Source: a virus. Taken from it: a DNA stretch of 62,336 nucleotides. The translations under genes and the position numbers were made by a program. The DNA lies in the IMG/VR virus record IMGVR_UViG_3300045972_000062, positions 1 through 62,336 of that record. One strand, given 5' to 3'. The notes below the pieces were generated by a model. The model worked only from the letters and a program-made list of their open reading frames with translations, searched no databases and had not been told where the DNA came from. Positions 51,728-58,877 of the stretch are shown in pieces. Numbering within the stretch: the first letter of the stretch is position 1; the number at the start of each line of letters is the position of its first letter.

Positions 51728-51940
51728 ATCAATAAGTATTAAGGTTTATAATTTTCAGGAGCAACCGTCAACCGAATGACGGAAGATTTATTAAATCTTA
51801 GCTCAAAAGCTTTGCCCGTATAATTTATTGCAAGTTGGATTTTTAAGAATCTTGCAAAACATCAATATTTCAAATAACTCAATCAGTTAACAATGTCATC
51901 AAGTGGTGGTTTGATGTATTACATTCTCTAATTCTGATAT
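51728..51940 (-). promoter_or_regulatory. structured 5' leader of the minus operon
   Basis: Between the promoter and the first gene is about 210 bases without a coding frame. It holds three hairpins: CCGTCA/TGACGG (51765-51782), AAGATT/AATCTT (51783-51799) and TTGCAAG/CTTGCAA (51828-51857). Such a long, structured leader suggests RNA-level control. No known riboswitch is recognised. Confidence 0.6.
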
Positions 51941-51941
51941 A

Positions 51942-51972
51942 CAAATATACTACAAGTTATAATACTGTGCAA
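51942..51972 (-). promoter_or_regulatory. sigma-ABfr-type promoter of the minus operon
   Basis: On the minus strand TTG, exactly 20 bases, then TATATTTG fits the Bacteroidota promoter consensus. The start would be near 51935. It lies back to back with the promoter at 52044. Confidence 0.85.
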
Positions 51973-52043
51973 GTATTTATGTAACTATTTTTACATAAAA
52001 ATGAAAATAAATTATAACTACCTGAGATTCAATCTAGTAATTT

Positions 52044-52074
52044 TTGCATATTACTAAAAATAGTTTTATATTTG
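52044..52074 (+). promoter_or_regulatory. sigma-ABfr-type promoter of the 52107 gene
   Basis: TTG at 52044-52046, 20 bases, then TATATTTG at 52067-52074. The start would be near 52081, about 25 bases before the ATG. With the minus promoter 70 bases away it makes a divergent control point. Confidence 0.85.
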
Positions 52075-52106
52075 ATAACATTTAATAATTACTAAATTAT
52101 ATATAT

Positions 52107-52454
52107 ATGAATCATACAACAAATGAATACATTAGAACCTTAGCATTGTTATACAAGCTTAGTACTAATGAGGTTATGGTATTACAAAACATATGTAATG
52201 CAGTTGATGGCGATAATTGCTTTAAAACTAAGCCATTATATCAAATCTTAACTCAGAAAAATAAGCTTGATTATAATGTATACAAGAATATTATATCAAG
52301 GCTTAAGAAATCTCTATTCATTCACAATGTTTCCCGCTCTGAATACATGCTCAACAAATCATTGTTTTGCTCAAACATGAATCAAATTAAGAGTGTTACA
52401 ATTCAAATTAAAATCATTGACGGGGTAAAACAACTTACTTTGAAATTTGCATAA
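52107..52454 (+). CDS. winged-helix-like regulator
   Basis: The 115-residue basic protein has a helical N-terminal part (NEVMVLQNICNAVDGDNCFK). YNVYKNIISRLKKSLFIHNVSRSEYMLNKSLFC follows, which fits the recognition helix and wing of replication-initiator or MarR-like folds and resembles the gene at 48723. It has its own host-type promoter next to the main early promoter, so it is likely an early regulator. Family not certain. Confidence 0.6.
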   Translation: MNHTTNEYIRTLALLYKLSTNEVMVLQNICNAVDGDNCFKTKPLYQILTQKNKLDYNVYKNIISRLKKSLFIHNVSRSEYMLNKSLFCSNMNQIKSVTIQIKIIDGVKQLTLKFA

Positions 52455-53593
52455 TATAAGATTTACTAATCTTAATTTCGGTGGCAGAAAAGAACAGAGA
52501 AGCAAACATACTACATAACATATAAGAATAACATAAACACAACAGGCGAAGCCTGAGCGAAGCGAAGAAACAAAACAAGTTACGCAACTATTACAAGCAT
52601 ACTCAAGCAATAGCCTATATAAGCTTTGAAAACAACTAACAGCAATCAATAGTATTATATAGGCTTTCATGTGCTACATAACTACACGAATATGTGCAAT
52701 ATAATAGCACAATTCTAGCCTAATTACACTGCATTACAAGCGTTTACGTATCTATCCAATAGAATACACTATCAAGCAAAACAGCCGCCTAAAACAAGCA
52801 ACAAAAACCATAAAAACACGTAAAAAATCGCGCTACCCATACAAGCGGCTCTTGGAACTGCTTATTTGCGCTGTTGTTCTCTGACTATTTATGAACGTTC
52901 GGCAGTCAATTACGGCAGTAGATTTATGTAGATTTAGGTCAGATTATGGCACAGGAATGCTACAAAAGGCGTTTAACCGTCAATTCGGGGGTATTTTATG
53001 GGTATTTTTGCGAAAAGTGTAATTATGGAGTTTGTTGGCTAGCAGATAGTTAGTCTTGTTCGTTCCCCGTGGAGTATCAAGTCTAAAAAATGGAAAGTGT
53101 AATTACGAATTGAGTGCATTTGTAGGCTATTGCAGGCTATTGTATTGGTTTGACTTGTAGGATCGCAAGCCTTGTAGGTTAGCTTAGTGTTGTAGGTTGA
53201 TAGATGATATAAAGTTTAGTTGTGTTGCTTTGGTTGCGTCTGCTAACTATTGAACGCCGAACACTAGCAACGGCAAGCACTCGACTGCGCCGCCACCACG
53301 TTTATAAATTGCAAGCCTTTCAAATTTATATGCCGGCATGCTGAATTAATTCCATTCCAAATAAGGAAGCAACAAGCATACAAGAGGGTAACGCTTGAGA
53401 AAGTCAAGAAAAAGTATTGCAACCCGTTAATTTTTGCCTGAGAACTAAAAAACACTCCCCCGTACACCAAGCATCGGGTGGAAATCTCCGGCTGCGCCTC
53501 CGTCACTATGTAGGCATAGCAATAAAAATTTTTTATTTTATTTTATTTTTTTGAGTTGCATTTGACCGTTCAATGACAGCTGTAAAAATTTTT
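52455..53593. other. 1.1-kb non-coding region
   Basis: No credible gene is found here on either strand. It is richer in G and C than the rest and holds a 10-base inverted repeat (GCCTATATAA at 52613, TTATATAGGC at 52655). It also holds repeated AAAGTGTAATTA (53016, 53094), repeated GGCTATTG (53124, 53135) and three TTGTAGG copies near 53156-53197. Near its right end two T-rich tracts (53524-53552, 53584-53612) repeat. It may be a replication origin or non-coding RNA locus. Confidence 0.6.
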
Positions 53594-54304
53594 TTATTTT
53601 ATTTTTTTGAATTTATGGCTATATATTTTTTTAAGTTCTTGAATAGTTTGTGAGAAAGAGGTTATGTAATTCATTTCGATTGCGAAAGCTATTTTTCGTT
53701 CTAGTAGTTCTAGTTCTTTTAGTTGATTTTGGGAAGCGGACTGTCTTATTCCGGTAATATGTTTATTAAACACTATAAGATTTAGAGCTACGGCAAGTTC
53801 TTTATAGTTTGGGTTTTGGAATTTGGATATTTGATTGGTAAGTCCTTTGTACATATTTCCGGCTTCTATACGGTTAAGTATTAGTTCATCTGTAAGCCAA
53901 GTAACGGCTGTTCCGTATATTTCTGGGGAGAACTCCATTGCAAGTAGCATCCATACGTATGGGTTCGCCCAGGTTGTCTTTGTTTGTCTGGCTCCGGTAG
54001 TTTTCCACGCTCCGATTTCTTTAAGGTATTTTGTAATTCCCTTATTTTTAATGTGTTCTATAAACGTAGACATTTCTATGTTTATAACTTCCTGATTTTT
54101 AAGTATATAATATATACGTTCTTTATTATCTGTTCTTGCTATGACTTCTGAGGTATGTTTTACGGAGTATCCTGCTATGATATTTCTTTGTTTCGCTACT
54201 GTTTCTAGGTCTGAGATGCACAGCATTGAGTTTTTTGTTTGTTGTCTTATAGTTGTACCGAAGAGTGTTCTATCGGAAGATGTCATTATTACATTTGTTT
54301 CCAT
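53594..54304 (-). CDS. KilA-N domain protein 2
   Basis: Start taken at 54304 (METNVIMTSSDRTLFG), 236 residues, matching the extension of the other two KilA-N genes. It has a longer insert near 40-85 and the KilA-N end TKTTWANPYVWMLLAMEFSPEIYGTAVTWLTDELILNR. KilA-N proteins bind DNA. It has its own promoter (54332) and lies after a minus-strand terminator, so it is transcribed separately from the ligase group. It is the last gene before the non-coding region. Confidence 0.75.
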   Translation of the reverse strand: METNVIMTSSDRTLFGTTIRQQTKNSMLCISDLETVAKQRNIIAGYSVKHTSEVIARTDNKERIYYILKNQEVINIEMSTFIEHIKNKGITKYLKEIGAWKTTGARQTKTTWANPYVWMLLAMEFSPEIYGTAVTWLTDELILNRIEAGNMYKGLTNQISKFQNPNYKELAVALNLIVFNKHITGIRQSASQNQLKELELLERKIAFAIEMNYITSFSQTIQELKKIYSHKFKKIK

Positions 54305-54331
54305 TTGTTTAGTTTTTAGTTGTTTATAATT

Positions 54332-54362
54332 CAAATGTACTAAAAGTTTTTATATAAAACAA
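54332..54362 (-). promoter_or_regulatory. sigma-ABfr-type promoter of KilA-N 2
   Basis: The minus strand reads TTG, 20 bases, TACATTTG. It ends 28 bases before the ATG at 54304. Confidence 0.85.
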
Positions 54363-54394
54363 ATTACTGTTTATGTATTATAGTATAAAAAGTA

Positions 54395-54419
54395 AACCCC
54401 GAGTTTTTGTCTCAGGGTT
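54395..54419 (-). terminator. minus-strand terminator after DUF3310
   Basis: On the minus strand AACCCTGAG...CTCGGGGTT followed by TACTTTTT makes a stem and T-run. It follows the stop of the DUF3310 gene at 54434 and ends that transcript before the KilA-N promoter. Confidence 0.7.
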
Positions 54420-54433
54420 GTTTTGTGTTTATG

Positions 54434-54955
54434 TTATACTTCTTGTTTTTTAAGGTATTCGTAGTATTGTTCGTATGTTTTCATTTTTTTGATATCTTTT
54501 TCATTATCATCTTTTTTGCCTAATCTGAATCTATATTTGTAGCTAGTTATCTTAGCCCACGCCATAAGTTCTTGTTTTGAGAACATTTTCTCCATTATTT
54601 CTATTGCTTGAAATCCTCCTATCATTTCGTAGTGTTTGGAGTCATTGTTTACTAGAGGGTGTTCAGGTTTAGGTTCTATTATTAGAGTTGCGTTATTCAT
54701 GTTGTCTTGTTTTATTTTAGCTTGTGCTATATCGTTATCGTCTTTTATGGATATGTTTGCTGTAGTTTTTATTATTGACTCTTCGTATGGTTTTGGCTTT
54801 TCTGTTGTTATTGATTTTGCTTTATAACCTTTAAGCGTTCCTTTAGGAGTTTTTACTACTACATCTCCGTTATCCCAGGTTGATTTGTATGTTCCGACAA
54901 GTTTTCCTATTGAACGAGAGTAGATGTTTGTTCCTTCTTTGATTGTTGTTTTCAT
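54434..54955 (-). CDS. protein with C-terminal DUF3310 domain
   Basis: The 173-residue protein has an N-terminal beta part (IGKLVGTYKSTWDNGDVVVKT), a linker, and a C-terminal HYEMIGGFQAIEIMEKMFSK with KITSYKYRFRLGKKDDNEKDIKKMKTYEQYYEYL. This is the DUF3310 (nucleotide-kinase-like phage) module. The added N-terminal part could bind DNA or RNA. It is the last gene before the terminator. Confidence 0.65.
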   Translation of the reverse strand: MKTTIKEGTNIYSRSIGKLVGTYKSTWDNGDVVVKTPKGTLKGYKAKSITTEKPKPYEESIIKTTANISIKDDNDIAQAKIKQDNMNNATLIIEPKPEHPLVNNDSKHYEMIGGFQAIEIMEKMFSKQELMAWAKITSYKYRFRLGKKDDNEKDIKKMKTYEQYYEYLKKQEV

Positions 54956-54959
54956 GTTT

Positions 54960-55187
54960 TTATCCTCCGATTATAGTTTTTAGTTCTTGAAGTCTTGTTA
55001 GGTATTGTTTGAATATTTTGTTACCGTTATTGTATCTTGCCATGCTTATGTGGGAAGCTATGAAAGACTTTGGGTCTATTATTGTACCTTTTTTAAAAGA
55101 TATTGTCTTAGGCAGTGTTTTTGTAGCGAAGAATGCTTCTAGTTCGTCTATGGTAGAAGTCCAGTCTTCAGTTTTAGGTTTGTTCAT
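54960..55187 (-). CDS. small conserved phage protein (DUF6965-like)
   Basis: Start at 55187 (MNKPKTEDWTSTIDEL), 75 residues. DWTSTIDELEAFFATKTLPKTI, then DPKSFIASHISMARYNNGNKIFKQYL fits a small Bacteroidota and phage family. An upstream frame adds Cys/Asn-rich residues within the previous gene and is not used. Function unknown. Confidence 0.6.
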   Translation of the reverse strand: MNKPKTEDWTSTIDELEAFFATKTLPKTISFKKGTIIDPKSFIASHISMARYNNGNKIFKQYLTRLQELKTIIGG

Positions 55188-55192
55188 ATGGT

Positions 55193-55429
55193 TTATATTT
55201 TTACAAGATGACGACATTGAACGGTATATTCGAATTCTGATATATTTACAAGATACTTGCTATGAACATATGTTACATTAGATTTAAAACCTACTTTTAG
55301 GTTAGAATATCCTCCATCGTTTATTACTTCAACTTTATCTCCAACTTTAAATTCTTGATTAGGTACGGCAATAATTTCTGGTTCCGGGTTTTGTTTAAAA
55401 TAAACATCTCCTATTTTTTGAGATTTCAT
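55193..55429 (-). CDS. downstream part of a TGA-interrupted gene
   Basis: From ATG 55429 the frame gives 78 residues (MKSQKIGDVYFKQNPEPEII, with a beta-barrel-like FKVGDKVEVINDGGYSNLKVGF and HSKYLVNISEFEYTV). The same frame continues upstream without a start through CNDC...CHTC, back to the TGA that ends the gene at 55574. It is best seen as the C-terminal part of a longer protein. A separate small gene is the alternative. Confidence 0.5.
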   Translation of the reverse strand: MKSQKIGDVYFKQNPEPEIIAVPNQEFKVGDKVEVINDGGYSNLKVGFKSNVTYVHSKYLVNISEFEYTVQCRHLVKI

Positions 55430-55573
55430 GTCTACTTTTTTATTTTCAGGTTCTTTTATGCCGGCATTTTTAGGTTTGAAGTTTTTAAAATCGTCTGAGC
55501 ATGTATGGCAGGTATTGTTTAGAAATTCACAGTCATTACATTTCTCTACTTCTTTAAAAGTATCTGAAGTATT

Positions 55574-55576
55574 TCA
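55574..55576 (-). other. in-frame TGA joining two parts of one reading frame
   Basis: The codons around it read TAC GAA CAA CCA TGA AAT ACT TCA GAT. After it the frame encodes NTSDTFKEVEKCNDC, a region with no start codon until 55429. TGA serves as a normal stop elsewhere (for example 43882 and 49136), so this is a mutation, an error, or a readthrough site. Confidence 0.6.
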
Positions 55577-55861
55577 TGGTTGTTCGTAAGATTCAATATA
55601 TTCTTTTGTTGGTGCCGGATCTTTTACTTCTTCCACAGGAGTGGTGACATTAATATCTTTACAGAATTTTGAGAATCTGTCTTGAGATCTTTTATGCCAG
55701 TATCTTCTTACTTCGGTAATGTCGCTGAGAGATGTTTTGTGTTTACGTTTGTCGATAAGTGTTGACATGGCTAATGCGATGTCTATAATGTCTGTTGATA
55801 GCGTAATATCGCAGGCTACAAGAGCGAGTCTTACGTATTCTAATTTTTCTTCTGGTGTCAT
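55574..55861 (-). CDS. upstream part of a TGA-interrupted gene
   Basis: The 95-residue protein (EKLEYVRLALVACDITLSTD, then a helical RRYWHKRSQDRFSKFC) ends with TGA at 55574-55576. The reading frame beyond the TGA is open for 127 more codons to the stop at 55193. Together they would make a 222-codon gene with a helical start, a central CxxC-CxxC site and a C-terminal SH3-like domain. Confidence 0.6.
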   Translation of the reverse strand: MTPEEKLEYVRLALVACDITLSTDIIDIALAMSTLIDKRKHKTSLSDITEVRRYWHKRSQDRFSKFCKDINVTTPVEEVKDPAPTKEYIESYEQP

Positions 55862-55865
55862 AGTT

Positions 55866-56186
55866 TTATATATTAAATTGTGTTTTTATAGTTTGTAATA
55901 GTTCTTGTTCTTGGATTGTTAATGTGCCGGCAACTTGTTCTTGTAGTTCCAGCGAGTATATTATAAGCTTAGCTTGTTCTATATCTATATTCATAAGATA
56001 ATGTTTATTAGCTGTTGTGAATATGTATCTTTTGTTTTTTGTTTCTACGGCAGCACTAATGTTTGATATAACGAATGTTATTCCGTGATTGACTATAGTA
56101 GTGCCTATCGGCAATATGAAGTCTGTAACGGAGTCTGATTGGTCGTTATCAACATTAAAGTTTATGTTATTGATTATTTTTTTCAT
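55866..56186 (-). CDS. hypothetical protein
   Basis: The 106-residue acidic protein is beta-rich (VTDFILPIGTTIVNHGITFV) with a helical end (LTIQEQELLQTIKTQFN). It is four bases from the interrupted gene and seven from the RNA ligase. No function is recognised. Confidence 0.55.
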   Translation of the reverse strand: MKKIINNINFNVDNDQSDSVTDFILPIGTTIVNHGITFVISNISAAVETKNKRYIFTTANKHYLMNIDIEQAKLIIYSLELQEQVAGTLTIQEQELLQTIKTQFNI

Positions 56187-56193
56187 GCCGTAC

Positions 56194-57072
56194 TTAAAAT
56201 AACTCAGGTTTAGTTTGTTTTATCTTTACTGTAGTTAAAAAGAATAATGTTTTAAAATTTATTGTAGGGTTTTTAAATTCCTTAACAAAGTTCCAGCACT
56301 CTTCAGTAACTAGGCAATAGTAAATTACATTTAAAAGTCTTGGAATCATTTTAGAACTACAGCCGGATTCGTTTTGTATTTTACTAAATTCCTTATCTAT
56401 CAATGATAATGTTACATATTTGTTTACAATATCTTGCTCAATAATATTACATTCTTTTAGTTCTGTAATTTGAGTTTTAGAATGTTTTGCTTTAAATTCA
56501 TTTGTAACAATTTTAGCCCAAGTTATTCTACCGAATTTATTTTTAAAGTTATAATTTTTAATTACTATACCTTCTCCAATACCTTTACCATCTTCAATAA
56601 GGTAACCATTTTTTTCTAATTGATTCTGTAATCTTTCGTATATAGGATTATCTACCTTGCATATCGGAGGAATATATTCTATACCGAACTCTTCTAATAT
56701 TGATTTATATGTTTCGTATGTTAAATATTCTCCACCATTAGTAACATCAAAGACATAGAAATTATTCCACGAATCTTTATTATATGTTCTTAATGAATGA
56801 GGCACTAACCATTCTCCGTATAATCTAATTGTAGGATATTTTTCAAATAGTTTATAAAAGCAAATTTGCTTTACAGCCCAATTGTAAAATCCGGCATTAT
56901 CATTATCTAAAGATAACTGTCTATTTCTACTACCAGCTTGTATAGCTTCATTAAACCATAGTTGAGAGTTCGTTCCATCTATTTTAGGAAACACATAGCA
57001 TGTTCCATATTCTATTCCTTCTGTTTCGACTGTTCCAAGTCTTTCTACGTGTTGATATTTTTCAAATTCCAT
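56194..57072 (-). CDS. RNA ligase, Rnl2-like nucleotidyltransferase
   Basis: Start at 57072 (MEFEKYQHVERLG), 292 residues; sequence upstream is a structured leader. Motif I is KIDGTNS (Lys30 takes AMP), then SRNRQ, RLYGEWLV (motif III), EGIVIKNY (motif IV) and ITWAKIV (motif V), all of the RNA/DNA ligase superfamily, closest to Rnl2. It would seal broken RNA, for example host or phage RNA cut by defence nucleases. The C-terminal third is helical. It has its own promoter. Confidence 0.8.
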   Translation of the reverse strand: MEFEKYQHVERLGTVETEGIEYGTCYVFPKIDGTNSQLWFNEAIQAGSRNRQLSLDNDNAGFYNWAVKQICFYKLFEKYPTIRLYGEWLVPHSLRTYNKDSWNNFYVFDVTNGGEYLTYETYKSILEEFGIEYIPPICKVDNPIYERLQNQLEKNGYLIEDGKGIGEGIVIKNYNFKNKFGRITWAKIVTNEFKAKHSKTQITELKECNIIEQDIVNKYVTLSLIDKEFSKIQNESGCSSKMIPRLLNVIYYCLVTEECWNFVKEFKNPTINFKTLFFLTTVKIKQTKPELF

Positions 57073-57196
57073 AACAATATTCTTTTTAAATAACAAACCC
57101 TCTGTCAGGTAGAGCAAGTACCATCGGAGGGTTCTATGGATTATTAATCCAGTTTCTTTGTTCACATCCTTGCTCGATGTTAGTCTTTCGAAGAAG
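57073..57196 (-). promoter_or_regulatory. structured leader of the RNA ligase, candidate pseudoknot
   Basis: The 125-base leader has a 7-bp stem (plus-strand AACCCTC 57096-57102 with GAGGGTT 57127-57133) whose loop holds GAGCAAG (57112-57118). That loop is complementary to CTTGCTC (57169-57175), giving a possible pseudoknot. GGTAGAGCAAGTACC and GTCTT...AAGAC hairpins are also present. It may sense RNA or regulate the ligase. Confidence 0.6.
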
Positions 57197-57202
57197 ACAT
57201 TA

Positions 57203-57232
57203 CAAATATAGTAATGTTATTTAATTTAACAA
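57203..57232 (-). promoter_or_regulatory. sigma-ABfr-type promoter of the RNA ligase
   Basis: On the minus strand TTG, 19 bases, TATATTTG. Transcription would begin near 57196 and include the structured leader. Confidence 0.85.
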
Positions 57233-57258
57233 CTATAAATGTTTATTTATTTTAATTA

Positions 57259-57501
57259 TTAAAATGGAATCTTCATCCACCTGACAACAGTATCATTTAT
57301 TAACCAGTCGTTATTATTTATCTCGTCAACTTGATACCAATCAAAAAAGTTAACACCATCCATAACTCCTTCATAACATCGTCCAATAAACTGCTTACCA
57401 TTATTTGTTTCTCCTATAACTAGGTCGCTTTGTTTTCCGTCCCAATGTCCTAACTCAAAACATATAGGAAGTTGCTCTGTTGATTCAATCCAGTCTTTCA
57501 T
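57259..57501 (-). CDS. DUF551-like protein
   Basis: The 80-residue protein starts MKDWIESTEQLPICFELGHW and ends VVRWMKIPF, the layout of DUF551 (WIxVxExLP ... VxxWxxxP). These small proteins occur in many phages. A Cys near residue 42 (IGRCYEG) is present. Role unknown. Confidence 0.65.
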   Translation of the reverse strand: MKDWIESTEQLPICFELGHWDGKQSDLVIGETNNGKQFIGRCYEGVMDGVNFFDWYQVDEINNNDWLINDTVVRWMKIPF

Positions 57502-57513
57502 TTTAGTTTTGTT

Positions 57514-57696
57514 TTATATAAATAAGTTTTTAATGTAATCTATTAGTTTAAAGAAGTAGTGAAATAAAGATACCCATATAACAAGCATTATTAGCACAAA
57601 TAAGAATGCACATATAAAAGACATTATCCATAATATTGCTGATCCTATACTATATCCGGTATTACTTGTTATTAAGAAGTTATGTATAGTTTCCAT
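57514..57696 (-). CDS. small membrane protein (60 aa)
   Basis: Start at 57696 (METIHNFLITSNTGYSIGSA), 60 residues, after a 17-base gap to the upstream stop. It has a long hydrophobic stretch (ILWIMSFICAFLFVLIMLVI) that could make two membrane passes. It could be involved in superinfection exclusion or lysis timing; nothing shows it. Confidence 0.55.
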   Translation of the reverse strand: METIHNFLITSNTGYSIGSAILWIMSFICAFLFVLIMLVIWVSLFHYFFKLIDYIKNLFI

Positions 57697-57713
57697 TTTA
57701 TTCTCCACCGATT

Positions 57714-57959
57714 TTATTTTTGTAAAACTCCTTGTTCGTACCATAACTTACCATTGCATTTGTCATACCATTTAGGTGTAACATCATCTGAGTAAAGACA
57801 GCATGATACTTTAATCAAACATTCTTTTAACTCTTCCGGCATGCCTTCTTTTGCAATGTCAGACAATTGCCTTTTAGTTTTAGGAAATGAACTTCCGGTA
57901 TCTAATCTTCTAATCCCTTGCTCACCGTCAACGTAAGTGTAAATAAATTCAATTTGCAT
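57714..57959 (-). CDS. small protein
   Basis: The 81-residue protein has EFIYTYVDGEQGIRRLDTGS and CCLYSDDVTPKWYDKCNGKLW, with three Cys. It starts five bases after the KilA-N 3 stop, so it is probably translated from the KilA-N transcript. Function unknown. Confidence 0.5.
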   Translation of the reverse strand: MQIEFIYTYVDGEQGIRRLDTGSSFPKTKRQLSDIAKEGMPEELKECLIKVSCCLYSDDVTPKWYDKCNGKLWYEQGVLQK

Positions 57960-57964
57960 ATTAT

Positions 57965-58636
57965 TTAGTTTTTAATTGTTAATTTAAAATTTTCGGTAAA
58001 ATCAAACATTCGCCTATGTCTTTCATCTTTTGATTTTTTTTGCTTAAGCATGTTTATATTTAATATTTGCAATCTATTCATTAAGTCTAACTCTTGTTCT
58101 GTTGCTAAATCTCTCTTACCTCCCTTAACTTCTCCAAAAACTAACTTGTTTAAATAATTTGCTTCCTTAACAAACAATAAAGGGTCTGGCTTACTTCCGT
58201 AACAATATTCATAACGATTAGTCATAACATCACACATCTCTTTATAATGATCTCCTGCTTGATGCCTAAAGTCTATCAAGTTATCATATACCCATTTTAT
58301 TACCTTAACTTCAAATTCAGGAGATAACCAAAAGCAAAACTTAACAAACAAATAAGGATGAACCCAAGTAGCCCCATATCTTCCACGCTTAGAATCAATA
58401 ACTTCCAATTGTAGGGAATCCCCTATATTTAAAAGTTCATTTTTCAAAGCTTCAATAAACCCCTGAGTGCCTTGATTGCTAAAAAATTCCGCAAGAACTT
58501 TATTCGTAATGTTTTCGTTTTTGTTGTTATTAAAGTATTGCAGCATCTCTGTTGCATTGAAGAAAGAATCAGAAGTCCTTTGAGAAACAATAGCATCATC
58601 AAAGTTTCTTTTCATTATATGTTCAGTCTTTAACAT
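57965..58636 (-). CDS. KilA-N domain protein 3
   Basis: The 223-residue protein has FFNATEMLQYFNNNKNENIT, RGRYGATWVHPYLFVKFCFW, and LSPEFEVKVIKWVYDNLIDFRHQAGDHYKEM. These are the KilA-N landmarks also seen at 28842 and 53594. The start at 58636 keeps the shared extension; the ATG at 58615 is the alternative. Its promoter lies at 58659. KilA-N proteins bind DNA. Confidence 0.8.
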   Translation of the reverse strand: MLKTEHIMKRNFDDAIVSQRTSDSFFNATEMLQYFNNNKNENITNKVLAEFFSNQGTQGFIEALKNELLNIGDSLQLEVIDSKRGRYGATWVHPYLFVKFCFWLSPEFEVKVIKWVYDNLIDFRHQAGDHYKEMCDVMTNRYEYCYGSKPDPLLFVKEANYLNKLVFGEVKGGKRDLATEQELDLMNRLQILNINMLKQKKSKDERHRRMFDFTENFKLTIKN

Positions 58637-58658
58637 TTGTTTTAGTTTTAATTATACA

Positions 58659-58689
58659 CAAATATACATACAAATAAACTTAGAAGCAA
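58659..58689 (-). promoter_or_regulatory. sigma-ABfr-type promoter of KilA-N 3
   Basis: On the minus strand TTG, 20 bases, TATATTTG. It starts the right-hand minus transcript and lies 22 bases before the ATG at 58636. Confidence 0.85.
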
Positions 58690-58757
58690 GAATAAATAAA
58701 CATTTAATGTTAAATAAATTAAAAAATGTTAACATATAAAAATAACGTGTTAAATAT

Positions 58758-58788
58758 TTGCACAATTAAAAAAATTTCTTTTACTTTG
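58758..58788 (+). promoter_or_regulatory. possible promoter of the structured RNA
   Basis: TTG at 58758, 20 bases, then TTACTTTG, one mismatch from TAnnTTTG. It points right into the structured RNA region. Start would be near 58795. Confidence 0.5.
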
Positions 58789-58877
58789 TTTCAATTATTA
58801 AAGAATGCTGTATTAGATTTCATATCTTTTAACGAGGGTCTTTAGTAATTAACATGAACAAGAAATAAGAAACCTTT

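Noticed and set aside
52371-52670. Minus-strand open frame of 99 codons
   Set aside because: It overlaps the end of the 52107 gene and the non-coding region, has an odd Cys/Leu-rich composition, and no leader or promoter.
53264-53506. Minus-strand open frame of 80 codons
   Set aside because: Lies in the gene-free GC-richer region with unlikely composition and no start signal.
55193-55861. Genome-wide reassignment of TGA
   Set aside because: TGA ends several genes cleanly in ATGA overlaps, so only this single site is exceptional.
57096-57133. A third tRNA in the ligase leader
   Set aside because: It has a D-arm-like GGTAGAGC but no T-arm with TTCGA and no full cloverleaf.
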